The notes: a model not told the origin generated them from the sequence alone. A stretch of DNA of 64,000 nucleotides from Euonymus europaeus (GCA_963580455.1 OY756962.1:16820001-16884000), one strand, 5' to 3'; positions 28,735 to 38,862 are shown, counted from the first letter of the stretch. Program-made: numbers and translations.

Positions 28735-30494
28735 TAAATTTTATGAGTATAAGCTTCCTAGATTATTTCGATGCCAAAAAACAAACTTTTTACGACAAAT
28801 GGACAAAATCGTTAAAAGCTACTCCATAGAGAGAGTTGAGAAACTTCGAACCATCACAGTTGCTCGGTGTACACTTTTTATTGTTCTTCTTTGTCAAATT
28901 TTACGAGTATAGGCTTCCTAGATTATTTCGGTGCTAAAACGCCATCTTTCTATGACAAATGGACAAAATCGTTAAAAGCCCCTCCATAGAGAGAGTTGAG
29001 CAACTTCGGACCATCAAAAGAGCTCGGTGTACACTTTTTATTGTCCTTCTATGTCAAATTTTAGGAGTATAAGCTTCCAAGATTATTTCGATGCCAAAAC
29101 AACAACTTTTTATTACAACTGGACAAAATCGTTAAGAGCTCTTCCATTGAGAGAGTTGAGCAACTTCGGACCAACAAAGTTGCTCGGGATACACTTTTTA
29201 TTGTTCTTCTTTGTAAAATTTTATGAGTATATGCTTCCTAGATTATTTCGATGCTAAAACACCATCTTTCTATGAGAAATGGACAAAACCGTTAAAAGCT
29301 CCTCCATAGAGAGAGTTGAGCAACTTCGGACCATCGAAGTTGCTCGGTGTACACTTTTTATTGTTCTTCCATGTCAAATTTTAATAATATAAGCTTCCAA
29401 GATTATTTCGATGCCAAAACAACAACTTTTTATCACAAATGGACAAAACCGTTAAAAGCTCCTCCATAGAGAGAGTTGAGCAACTACGGACCAACAAAGT
29501 TTCTCGGGATACACTTTTTATTTTTCTTCTATGTCAAATTTTCGGAGTATAAGCTTCCTAGATTATTTCAATGTTAAAACACCATCTTTCCATGACAAAT
29601 GGATAAAACCGTTAAAAGCCCCTTCATAGAGAGAGTTGAGCAACTTCGGACCATCAAAGTTGCTCGGTGTACACTTTTTATTGTTATTCTATGTCAAATT
29701 TTATGAGTATAAGCTTCCAAGATTATTTCGATTCCAAATCACCAACTTTCTATGAGAAATGGACAAAACCGTTAAAAGCTCCTCCATAGAGAGAGTTGAG
29801 CAACTTTGAACCATCAAAGTTGCTCGATGTACACTTTTTATTGTTCTTCTATGTTAAATTTTATGAGTATAAGCTTCCTAGATTATTTCGATGCCTAAAA
29901 ACAAACTTTCTACGACTAATGGACAAAACCGTTAAAAGCTACTCCATAGAGAGAGTTGACAAAACTTCGGACCATCAAAGTTGCTCGCTGTACACTTTTT
30001 ATTGTTCTTCTATGTCAAATTTTACGAGTATAAGCTTCTAAGATTAATTTGATGCCAAAACACCAACTCTTTATCACAAATGGACAAAACCGTTAAAAGC
30101 TCCTCCATAGAGAGAGTTGAACAACTTTGGACCAACAAAGTTGATCGGGATACACTTTTTATTGTTCTTCTTTGTCAAATTTTACGATTATAAGCTTCCT
30201 ATATTATTTCAATGCTAAAACACCGTCTTTCTATGACAAATGGACAAAACCGTTAAAAGCCCCTCCATAGAGAGAGTTCAGAAACTTCGGACCATCAAAG
30301 TTGCTCGGTGTACACTTTTATTGTTATCCTATGTCAAATTTTATGAGTATAAGCTTCCAAGATTATTTCGATTCCAAATCACCAACTTTCTATGAGAAAT
30401 GGACAAAACCGTTAAAAGCTCCTCCATAGAGAGAGTTGAGCAACTTCAAACCATCAAAGTTGCTCGATCTACACTTTTTACTGTTCTTCTATGT
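28735..30494 (+). repeat. 11-monomer tandem unit, copy 2 (1760 bp)
   Basis: Direct tandem copy of 26975-28734 with very few differences. This is the youngest-looking amplification in the left array. Confidence 0.92.
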
Positions 30495-32875
30495 CAAATT
30501 TTACGAGTATAAACTTCCTAGATTACTTCGATGCCAAAACAACAACATTTCATCACAAATGGACAAAATCGTTAAATGCCCCTCCATAGAGAGAGTTGAG
30601 CAACTTTGGACTATCAAAATTGCGCGGTGTACAATTTTTATTTTTATTCTATGTCAAATTTTATGAGTATAAGCTTCCAAGATTATTTCGATTCCAAATC
30701 ACCAACTTTCTATGAGAAATGGACAAAACCGTTAAAATCTCCTCCATAGAGAGAGTTGAAAAACTTCGGACCATCAAAGTTGCTCGGTGTACACTTTTTA
30801 TTGCTCTTCTTTGTCAAATTTTACGAGTATAAGCTTCCTAGATTATTTCGATGCAAAAACACCGTCTTTCTATGGCAAATGGACAAAACCGTTAAAAGCC
30901 CCTTCATAGAAAGAGTTGAGCAACTTCGGACCATCAAAGTTGCTCGGTGTACACTTTTTATTGTTATTCTATGTCAAATTTTATGAGTAAAAGCTTCGTA
31001 GAATATGTCGATGCCAAAAATGAACTTTTTACGACAAATGGACAAAATCGTTAAAATCTCCTCCATAGAGAGAGTTGAGCAACTTCGGACCATCACAGTT
31101 GCTCGGTGTACACTTTTTATTGTTCTTCTATGTCAAATTTTACGAGTATAAACTTCCAAGATTACTTCGATGCCAAAACAACAACATTTCATCACAAATG
31201 GACAAAACGTTAAAAGCCCCTCCATAGAGAGAGTTGAGCAACTTCGGACCATCAAAATTGCTTGGTGTACAATTTTTATTTTTATTCTATGTCAAATTTT
31301 ATGAGTATAAGCTTCCAAGATTATTTCGATTCCAAATCACCAACTTTCTATGAGAAATGGACAAAACCGTTAAAAGCTCCTCCATAGAGAGAGTTGTGCA
31401 ACTTCGAACCATCAAAGTTGCTCGATGTACACTTTTTATTGTTCTTCTATGTTAAATTTTAAGAGTATAAGCTTTCTAGATTATTTCGATGCCAAAAAAT
31501 AAACTTTTTATGACAAATGGACAAAACCGTTAAAAGCTACTCCATAGAGAGAGTTGAGCAACTTCGGACCATCACATTTGCTCGGTGTACACTTTTTATT
31601 TTTCTTCAATGTCAAATTTTACGAGTATAAGCTTCCAAGATTATTTCGATTCCAAATCACCAACTTTCTATTAGAAATGGACAAAACCGTTAAAAGCCCC
31701 TTCATAGAGAGAGTTGAGCAACTTCGGACCATCAAAGTTGCTCGTTGTACACTTTTTATTGTTATTCTATGTCAAATTTTATGAGTACAAGCTTCCAAGA
31801 TTATTTGGATTCCAAATCACCAACTTTCTATGAGAAATGGACAAAACCGTTAAAAGCTCCTCCATAGAGAGAGTTGAGCAAATTGGAACCATCAAAGTTG
31901 CTCGATGTACACTTTTTATTGTTCTTCTATGTTAAATTTTATGAGTATAAGCTTCCTAGATTATTTCGATGCCAAAAAACAAACTTTTTACGACAAATGG
32001 ACAAAACCGTTAAAAGCTACTTCATAGAGAGAGTTGAGAAACTTCGGACTATCAAAGTTGCTCGGTGTACACTTTTTATTGTTTTTCTATGTCAAATTTT
32101 ACGAGTATAAGCTTCCAAGATTAATTTGATGCCAAAACACCAACTCTTTATCACAAATGGACAAAACCGTTAAAAGCTCCTCCATAGAGAGAGTTGAGCA
32201 ACTTCGGACCAACAAAGTTTATCGGGATACACTTTTTATTGTTCTTCTTTGTAATATTTTACGATTATAAGCTTCCTATATTATTTCGATGCTAAAACAC
32301 CGTCTTTCTATGACAAATGAACAAAACCGTTAAAAGCGCCTCCATAGAGAGAGTTTAGCAACTTCGGACCATCAAAGTTGCTCGGTGTACAATTTTTATT
32401 GTTATTCTATGTCAAATTTTATGAGTATAAGCTTCCAAGATTATTTCGATTCCAAATCACCAACTTTCTATGAGAAATGGTCAAAACCGTTAAAAGCTCC
32501 TCCATAGAGAGAGTTGAGCAACTTCAAACCATCAAAGTTGCTCGATGTACACTTTTTATTGTTCTTCTATGTTAAATTTTATGAGTATAAGCTTCCTAGA
32601 TTATTTTGATGCCAAAAAATGAACTTTTTACGACAAATAGACAAAATCGTTAAAATCTCCTCCATAAAGAGAGTTGAGCAACTTCGGACCATCAAAGTTG
32701 CTCGGTGTACACTTTTTATTGTTCTTCTATGTCAAATTTTACGAGTATAAACTTCCAAGATTACTTCGATGCCAAAACGACAACATTTCATCACAAATGG
32801 ACAAAATCGTTAAAAGCCCCTCCATAAAGAGAGTTGAGCAACTTCGGACCATCAAAATTGCTCGGTGTACAATTT

Positions 32876-32886
32876 TTATTCTCCGT
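32876..32886. other. Satellite/gag junction with microhomology
   Basis: Satellite TGTACAATTTTTATT joins gag sequence CTCCGTTTGCAGAGG. The bases TTCT at 32879-32882 could come from either partner: satellite reads TTATTCTATG, and intact gag reads CCTTCTCCG at 57775. There is no LTR end or target-site duplication here, so this is a rearrangement breakpoint and not an insertion edge. Confidence 0.85.
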
Positions 32887-33603
32887 TTGCAGAGGCCTTG
32901 GCACAAACTTCTGCATAAACAACTGCTCAAACGAAGTCCAAGTCAACTCATTCTCTCTCTGACCCATGGACATCCACCATTCATAGGCCGCACCACTCAA
33001 GTAGTAGAACACAAACTTCACCCGTCTCTCATCGGGTATCTCAAGAGTGTCCATCCTCATACTCAGCTGGTTGAACCACTCCTCCGCCCCCACACCCGTT
33101 CCATCTCCAGAAAATGTTGGAGGAGTAGTCCTCCTCAATTGGTCCACCTCATGCATCCCTCTCCCAGCTTTAGGTACTGCTGCTACCTCAGTTGTAGCCT
33201 TTGGTACAACTCCCTCAGCACGAGTGCCAGTAGCACCCTTCGCCTGAGCCACTGCCTGAGCTATGGTCTGCGCCTGTGTCTCCACCATACTCATCATAAA
33301 ACTAGTAAGACTCTCCATCGTCACTGGTTGCCCCCCTGTAGTAACAGGAGCAACCTGCACCTCAGGTGGTGCCTGCTGATCATCACTCTCCATCGGTAGT
33401 CCCTCTTGAACTATCTCTTCCACTCTCAACTCCGGATCCACATTCGGAACCGAATCCTCAGTGCTAGGAGTGCCTCTTGTGACACGTTCCACCCCAACAC
33501 TACGGCCTCTACCTCGGCCCCTACCAACTCCCCGTCGGCCTCTGCCACGAGGTACTACAGTCCCACTCTCGGACCTGGTAGTTCTACGGGTATTCATCTG
33601 CAT
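32881..33603 (-). pseudogene. Truncated gag of element A (second copy), fused to satellite
   Basis: Minus-strand translation from the ATG at 33603-33601 gives the start of a chromovirus Gag. It has an RG-rich basic N-terminus (residues ~5-40), an acidic/Gln-rich linker, then the capsid-like region with VDQLRRTTPPTFSGDG, EWFNQLSMRMD and FYYLSGAAYEWW. It matches the first 241 residues of the other A copy (58492-57770) almost exactly. At 32881 the sequence passes without a stop into antisense satellite, giving a 270-codon chimeric frame ending at 32791. The capsid C-terminal part and zinc knuckles are missing. The start follows the conserved MNTRR context. Expression is not expected, although LTR2 lies directly upstream. 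Confidence 0.88.
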
Positions 33604-33757
33604 GGCAAACAGACAATACCATTTAACCCACTACTCAAACGAGGATTTAAGGGGAAAAGAAAACGTACCGGATCAGTAGCAGTCGTGACATGGCCTGGAT
33701 ATACTACTCTACAACTAGGACCCAACACCCCAGATCCTATAAAGAGCCATAAACCTC

Positions 33758-33769
33758 GCTCTGATACCA
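33758..33769 (-). promoter_or_regulatory. tRNA-iMet primer-binding site (A, second copy)
   Basis: The minus strand reads TGGTATCAGAGC, complementary to the 3' end of plant initiator-Met tRNA. It lies three bases after the LTR2 terminus TGACA. Its presence next to the apparent 3' LTR shows LTR2 also served as a 5' LTR. Confidence 0.9.
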
Positions 33770-33772
33770 AAT

Positions 33773-35921
33773 TGTCACGCCCCTTTTCCGGAAACGCGAC
33801 TGGGTGCTCTCTCCTCACCCTTCCTAGGTCACTAGTGTGAACATCCGGGATCAACCGGAAATCCGGCGGCACCTCCCCGTATATCGGAGAGTGCCCACCT
33901 GCATCAGAAACGCAGCAACAACAACATCACACTAGCAACCTAGCAAACATAGGCCTCGGGCCTCAACCACATGCAATCCTGACCCTAGGCCTCAGGCCAT
34001 CCACTACCAGCATGCACAAACTGATGGCATCACATATAAATCAACACACAAATTTATAACACTTCAAATATAACCATATATCAACATCTACATCCACTTA
34101 CAAGCACCACCGTGCCAAATGGTTATATTCTCTCAACATAGATATACTACATACACCCACATGCATAGAGTATATCTCTAGCACCCTATTCTATCCAGGG
34201 CCATCCATGACACGACCTGCTCACCGATCCGCAGCACCAGTACCTGTACCAGTGTCTCCTGTGGAGGAAGAAAGTAAAGGAGTGAGCTAGAAGCTCAGTA
34301 GGGTATGAAGTAAACATCAATCTAGGTAGAACCAAAAGGAAGCAATGCATCAATATGTAACTACCACATGAACGTATACTCAACAAATTCACATCAACAT
34401 TTACCCGGACAACCCTTTCGGAGCATAACCACCACAATATCATTGCAACTCAATGAAATATTGCACGGGAGCAAGCTCACCACAACCAACCACTCCTAGG
34501 ATCATCCGGTTGCGTGAACCTATCACGCCCGCACCCCACACAAGGCAAGTCACTCTTGACCTTACCCCTAGTGCGTTATCCTACTTGGAGTTCACATGAC
34601 TCAGTGGTAACTCTCATCACCTCGTCATCCCCCCAAGTAGCTTTCAAGAAACCTAAAGGTTCCCGAGTCCATACCCGGTCCCCCATGCAACTCTAATGCA
34701 TTATGTCATGACATGTTGAATAGATATATATGAACAACCTACATATATATATACATAACTACCATGATGCATGAACGGAAATCACATCGTGTCCATAGGA
34801 GATGGAACACACACACTCGGGTCATGCAACATCAAGAATCAACAAGAATCAAAATTAGGGTTCGTTTCCCCTTAGGAGCAATTAAGGCGGAAACACAAAT
34901 GGAACGACCAATGAGGAATCGAAAAGCTCTTTACATATCGAAAACGAATGATAGAAAGTATGGTTGGAAATCCCCTACCTCGTGTCGAGTAAATTACCAC
35001 AATTTCCCAAATTTCGTTCCTAGGGTTTCGGTTTGCCCAAACCTACAATGTGGCATAACCGAACCCTCACAAGCATCAATAAACAACCAACAACTCATAT
35101 AAACATCAATTCAATCCATAAATTCGAAATTACTCACCTTCTCTCTCTAGAAATTTCTCCAAAATCCTCCAAACTCAACCCAAGCCCAACTCTACTCCAA
35201 ATCACAAACCAATCTACATAAACATCCAAAATCAACCTATAAACAATATATCTAAAGCATAGCACTCAACTCTTCAAGAATCTAGCAAATCTAGAAAAAC
35301 CTAGAATTTACAAAAACTATGAAAAACTTACCAAATCACTTGAATCAACCTTGAATCTTCCTGACTTAGCTTCAAGGATCATCAATCCACAATCTCCAAG
35401 TCAATCTCTTGCCAAAATCTCCTTCTCTCTCTTATTCTCTCTCACTTTCTCTCTCTAGTCGGGCTCCCAAGAAGAAAATATGCAAGAAATGTCTGAAACT
35501 AAGCTTAAAAACTGATTTCCCGATAACCGTCCAGACGCCCCAAGTGACTGTCCGGACGCTTCACTGTTCTCTCAACATTCTGCCCACCTCGTAGGCTTAA
35601 CCGTCCGGACGCCTCGTTAGACCGTCCAGACGGTCTACTGTTCACAGCACCAAAATTTTCTCTAAAAATGAATCTGCCCCAGTTCCTTCACAAACCGTCC
35701 GGACGGTTCCTGTTTTCCAGAAACACAGTTTTTCTCACTTTTATTTTCCGGCTCGGTTCAAGCTTCGATTTGATATATTACGGGCCCGAAACGGACATGT
35801 ATACTAAAAGTTATGCCCCATTTACCGAACCAAGCTCCAAAACTATTTTTCTTTGATTTCGTACCTCACGGATCATCCGTATTTCGACTCAAAACTAAAA
35901 TTTTTGGGTCGGGGTTTCACA
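33773..35921 (-). repeat. Element A LTR2 (shared internal LTR, 2149 bp)
   Basis: The minus strand starts TGTGAAACCCCGACCC at 35921 and ends GGGGCGTGACA at 33773. It is flanked by a polypurine tract on one side and a primer site on the other. It matches LTR1 (58662-60830) nearly throughout at a constant offset. It lacks one 21-bp CCGTCCGGACG unit and shows several CpG-loss changes, such as GTCCAGACG for GTCCGGACG. It holds a (GA)n tract, a TATA-like TAATATATC and splice-like sites (donor near 35331, acceptor near 34259). It contains no gene. Confidence 0.95.
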
Positions 35922-35934
35922 TCCTCCCCCCCTT
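35922..35934 (-). promoter_or_regulatory. Polypurine tract of element A
   Basis: The minus strand reads AAGGGGGGGAGGA immediately before TGTGAAACC of LTR2. This is where plus-strand DNA synthesis is primed. The 13 bases are identical to the tract of element C at 52144-52156. Confidence 0.92.
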
Positions 35935-35959
35935 AATAAAATTTCATCCCGAAATTTAA

Positions 35960-36576
35960 CTACACACACGTACCTGAATCTCTGAACAACTCCGGGTACC
36001 TTTCCTTCATTCGAGACTCCAACTCCCAAGTTGCTTCTTGAACTCCGTGGTACATCCACATCAGTTTTACCAATGGTATCACACTCGACCTCGTGATCTT
36101 GTTCTGTCGGTCTAGAATCTTCACCGGGTGAAGAATGTAGCTCCCATCTTCCTCAACTTCCAACGTAGTCCAATCTATCACATGCGACGGATCCGGCTCA
36201 TATTTTCGAAGCATAGATACATGGAATACATTGTGAACCTTCTCAAGCTTCGGTGGAAGTGCCAAACGGTACGCCACCGGTCCAACTGTCTCCAAAATCT
36301 CAAATGGCCCCACAAACCTCGGTGCCAACTTCCCATGATTGTTATATCTCTGAATTCCCCGTCTCGGACTAACCTTCAAGAAAACCTTATCGCCTACAGC
36401 GAACTCCAAAGGTCTCCTCCTCCGGTCAGCATAAGACTTCTGTCGGCTCTGTGCGGTGATCAACCGCTTCCGTATCTCATCAACTCTCTCTCGTGCTTCT
36501 TTGACCATCTCCGGTCCTGACACAACTTTCTCACCAACCTCTGCCCAACAAAAAGGCGACCTACAAGGCCTCCCGT
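35960..36576 (-). pseudogene. Element A pol 3' part: integrase C-terminus and chromodomain
   Basis: The minus strand continues the integrase of 55162 onward after removal of B. The split codon context restores [10 protein letters not shown] across CCCGT. Next come [15 protein letters not shown], the GPY/F-type block with [16 protein letters not shown] and [11 protein letters not shown], then [18 protein letters not shown] chromodomain-like tail follows, with IPLVKLMWMYHG and [10 protein letters not shown], typical of Tekay/Del chromoviruses. In the family this tail binds methylated H3K9 and steers integration to heterochromatin. This part is free of stops up to 35960, but it is cut off from its upstream half by 18.6 kb. 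Confidence 0.92.
36572..36576 (+). repeat. Target-site duplication of element B, left (CCCGT)
   Basis: CCCGT sits immediately before TGTGAGATCC. The same five bases follow the right end of B at 55157-55161. Removing B plus one copy restores A's integrase reading frame. Confidence 0.95.
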
Positions 36577-36750
36577 TGTGAGATCCCGACCCAAAAATAT
36601 TATGTTTGGTTAAATTTTAAGTAATAAATTATTGAAAAATGGGTTCGAAGTGATAACGGACCATTGGAAGTGTATAAGGCCTAAATGATAGTTTTTGAAC
36701 TAGGTTCGGTAAATCGGTCATAACTTTTAGCACAGATGTCTGTTTCGGGC

Positions 36751-36780
36751 CCATAATATATCAAATCGAAGCTAAGAACG
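36751..36780 (+). promoter_or_regulatory. TATA-like promoter candidate in B LTR
   Basis: The LTR reads GGGCCC-A-TAATATATC followed by AAATCGAAGCT. The same block occurs in A's LTRs on the minus strand, despite poorer similarity around it. Its position about 175 bp into the LTR and upstream of the GA-rich leader suits a U3 TATA box. It is repeated in the 3' LTR near 43820. This is inference from conservation, as no start site is seen. Confidence 0.4.
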
Positions 36781-36809
36781 AGACGGAGCTAAAAATGTAA
36801 GGCCAAACG

Positions 36810-36851
36810 CCTAGGAGGTCGCCTAGGCGGGCGCCTAGGCGGTCTCCTAGG
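36810..36851 (+). repeat. CCTAGG palindrome cluster in B 5' LTR
   Basis: Four CCTAGG cores lie in 42 bp, most within (G)CGCCTAGGCG, with further degenerate copies near 36906 and 36930. The 3' LTR has the same cluster at 43876-43917, where it is better preserved (GGTCGCCTAGGCG against GGTCTCCTAGGCG here). Confidence 0.85.
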
Positions 36852-38691
36852 CGTGTACAAAAGTTGCACGGGACAGTGGGTTAAAAATTTAAACTTAAGG
36901 TCAATGCGCCTAGGTGCAAATTTTGAACGCCTAGATGCTCCCCGAGCTGTTAAAAGCCAGTGCGCGACCAGAAATGGTATTTTTTTCGTGAGACTTGATT
37001 CTAGTGAGAGAGAGAGAGAGAAAATCAAAGAGAGAAAGTGAGGTTTTGAGAGATTATTGAAGATTTGGAGCTTGGGTTGAAGATTCAAGCAACATTCCAA
37101 GGGATTTTAAGATCAAAGGTGAGTTTTTCCATGTTTCAAAATTCTAGGTTTTCGTTAGATCTAGCATGATTCGTGAAGAGTTAAGTTTTGGGGTTTATAT
37201 ATGTTGATTCTACGGTTATTTATGATTGTTTTACTAGGTTTGATCATTGGTTTAGGTTGAGTTTTGAATTGGGTGGAGTTTGGAGGATTTGGTGAAATCC
37301 TCGGGAGAGAAGGTATGTCTCTCTTGATTTATGGTTAAATTCATATTTTTAGGGTATATGGATGTTATTGATATCAGTATATGGGATTGGTTGGTTGAAA
37401 TGGATAGGTTGAGAGAGAAACTCGAAACCCTAGTTTTGGGAATTTGAGTTGGTAAGCTTTTGCTTGGGAATTGAGGTAGGGATTCTTAACCCATTTTCTA
37501 TCGTATTGTTCTTCTCTAAAGAGCGGTTGAAATTCTTCATTGGTCTTTATTATTTGTGTTCTTGCCTAATTGTTCCTTAGGAAGAACGAACCTTGTTGTT
37601 GGTTATTGATGAATTTGCATACGCTTTGAATGCTTAATCATCTATTGGGCATGATAAACCTCGTTCATGCATCATGTAGTTATGTACGTATATAGGATTG
37701 TTATATATACGAGCTTCTTTTGCATGACATTATTGGACATGAATTATAGATGCATTGGGTCTACGAGTATGGACTCGTAGTATCCTTAGGTTATAATTTT
37801 GTGATGATGTTGGATACCGAATGAGCACATTGTTGCCGAAAATCGGGATTTCCATGGTGTAGGTGCACCTATAGTCGTTTCGGGACAAAGTGCAAGGGTT
37901 CTGATGATTTTCCGGAATATTCGTTGAGTAGTGCCAGGCGCTGTAGGGTGTAGCCCGAGGTTATACATTGTTGTGACATTTTAGGATGTCATGTTGCTGC
38001 ATTGAGCTTGTTTCATTATTCAGCCTTTACGTTCTTATGATTCATTTTGTTTTCCCTACTGAGGCTCCTGCTCACCCTATTACTTTTCTGTATCCTTCAG
38101 GTGAGACTGGTGCTGAGAACCATGCTGCGGATCAGTAGGAGGCGGCGTGACATGGAAGGCCACCCTAGGAGCACTAGGATATGTATTTGGTTGTTTGAGA
38201 ACCTTGGTTATGAATTAAGTACATGTAGTACTTTTATTGGTTGACTATTATGTTGCTTAATTACCTTTTCGGTATGTTTGCTGGATGGTCGGGAGGTATG
38301 CCGTGTGATCGGGATTCCCGTACCTGGATATAGGACCTCGGGTCCGGATTGATAGACTTTGATAGTCTTTGATGATATTATTGATATGAATATGTTTTGC
38401 TTATTGATTGCATGTGATTAGGAGGCCTTAGGCCCTGCCTAGTGTGTGAATGTGGATAGATGGCCAGAGGCACTGTTAGGCTGCGGAACTTCTCTGATTA
38501 TTATTGATTATTGTTTCGTGTTAAATGAGATGTGACTCCAGGTTGGCACCCTCCGATATACGGGGAGGTGCTGTCGGATTTCTGTTAGAATCTGGGGTTA
38601 GGTTGGCGTGTGGTGAGGTCCTTAGTGACGGAGCACACGCCTAAAGTGGCGCTCCCGGCTCAGTGCGCAATTTCTGGGTCAGGGCGTCACA

Positions 38692-38862
38692 GCTTGGTAT
38701 CAGAGCGAGGTTAGCTCTACGTAGGATCTAGGGTTGGGTCCTAGATGTAAGTTAGTAAGTCTCCAGGCCATGTCACGACCTCTGCTGATCCGGTACGTTT
38801 TCTTATCCCTTAAATCCTCAATTAATTAAGTCATGTTAAGTATCTTATCTGTTGTGGCGCAG
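38692..38862 (+). other. Element B leader between LTR and gag
   Basis: Untranslated leader. It opens with GCT and then the primer site TGGTATCAGAGC at 38695-38706 (complementary to initiator-Met tRNA), followed by GAGG. The rest is AT-rich with no convincing frame. The gag ATG at 38863 follows GGCGCAG. Confidence 0.9.
38695..38706 (+). promoter_or_regulatory. tRNA-iMet primer-binding site (B)
   Basis: TGGTATCAGAGC begins three bases after the LTR end GTCACA. It matches the 3' end complement of plant initiator-Met tRNA and is the same primer class as in A and C. Confidence 0.93.

Larger units (their letters stand above)
1..32880 (+). repeat. Satellite array, ~160-bp monomer, about 205 copies
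   Basis: The block GAGAGAGTTGAGCAACTTCG recurs about every 160 bases from the first line to 32880, always in the same orientation. Each monomer runs through CCGTTAAAAGCTCCTCCATAG, the dyad GAGCAACTT-N10-AAGTTGCTC, the palindrome GTGTACAC, a T-rich stretch, GTATAAGCTTCC (HindIII), GATTATTTCGAT and a variable tail ending ATGGACAAAA. Tail subtypes can be told apart: GATGCCAAAACACCAAC, GATGCTAAAACACCATC, GATTCCAAATCACCAAC and GATGCCAAAAAATGAAC. Their order repeats over several monomers, so the array has higher-order structure. Monomer length and array size fit plant centromeric or pericentromeric satellites. That location is inference. The short 76-83 codon reading frames inside are by-products of the repeat. 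Confidence 0.97.
36577..38691 (+). repeat. Element B 5' LTR (2115 bp)
   Basis: It begins TGTGAGATCCCGACCC and ends GGGCGTCACA, directly before the primer site. It includes a TATA-like site near 36754, a GCCTAGGC palindrome cluster (36810-36851), a (GA)n run near 37006-37022, a donor-like AAAG|GTGAGT at 37118-37124 and an acceptor-like TATCCTTCAG ending 38100. Near its 3' end it shares CTCCGATATACGGGGAGG with element A. Short frames inside are unsupported. Confidence 0.95.

Noticed and set aside
387..32110. Dozens of similar 76-83 codon frames in the satellite (MSNFGPSKLLGVHF-type)
   Set aside because: They recur at satellite spacing, sit in shifting frames because 160 is not a multiple of three, and vary with monomer type. 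They look like translation of repeat DNA, not a gene family.
1..32880. CENP-B box in the monomer
   Set aside because: CTTCGGACC...CTCGGGA has some of the bases, but the spacing does not fit the 17-bp box. No match is claimed.
32674..33399. Plus-strand 241-codon frame across the satellite/gag joint
   Set aside because: It is the reverse complement of gag and satellite. The minus-strand reading matches known Gag features and the plus one does not.
36853..37041. Small frame MYKSCTGQWVKN present in both B LTRs (also 43919-44113)
   Set aside because: Its two copies simply reflect LTR duplication. It starts at a GTG codon and lies in untranslated leader, with no support as a protein.
38047..38244. 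65-codon frame in B LTR (also 54512-54709)
   Set aside because: LTR sequence with a hydrophobic start, but no domain and no conservation in A or C beyond short DNA blocks.
38695..38706. tRNA-like sequence TGGTATCAGAGC
   Set aside because: Only the primer-binding complement of a tRNA 3' end, with no tRNA gene around it.
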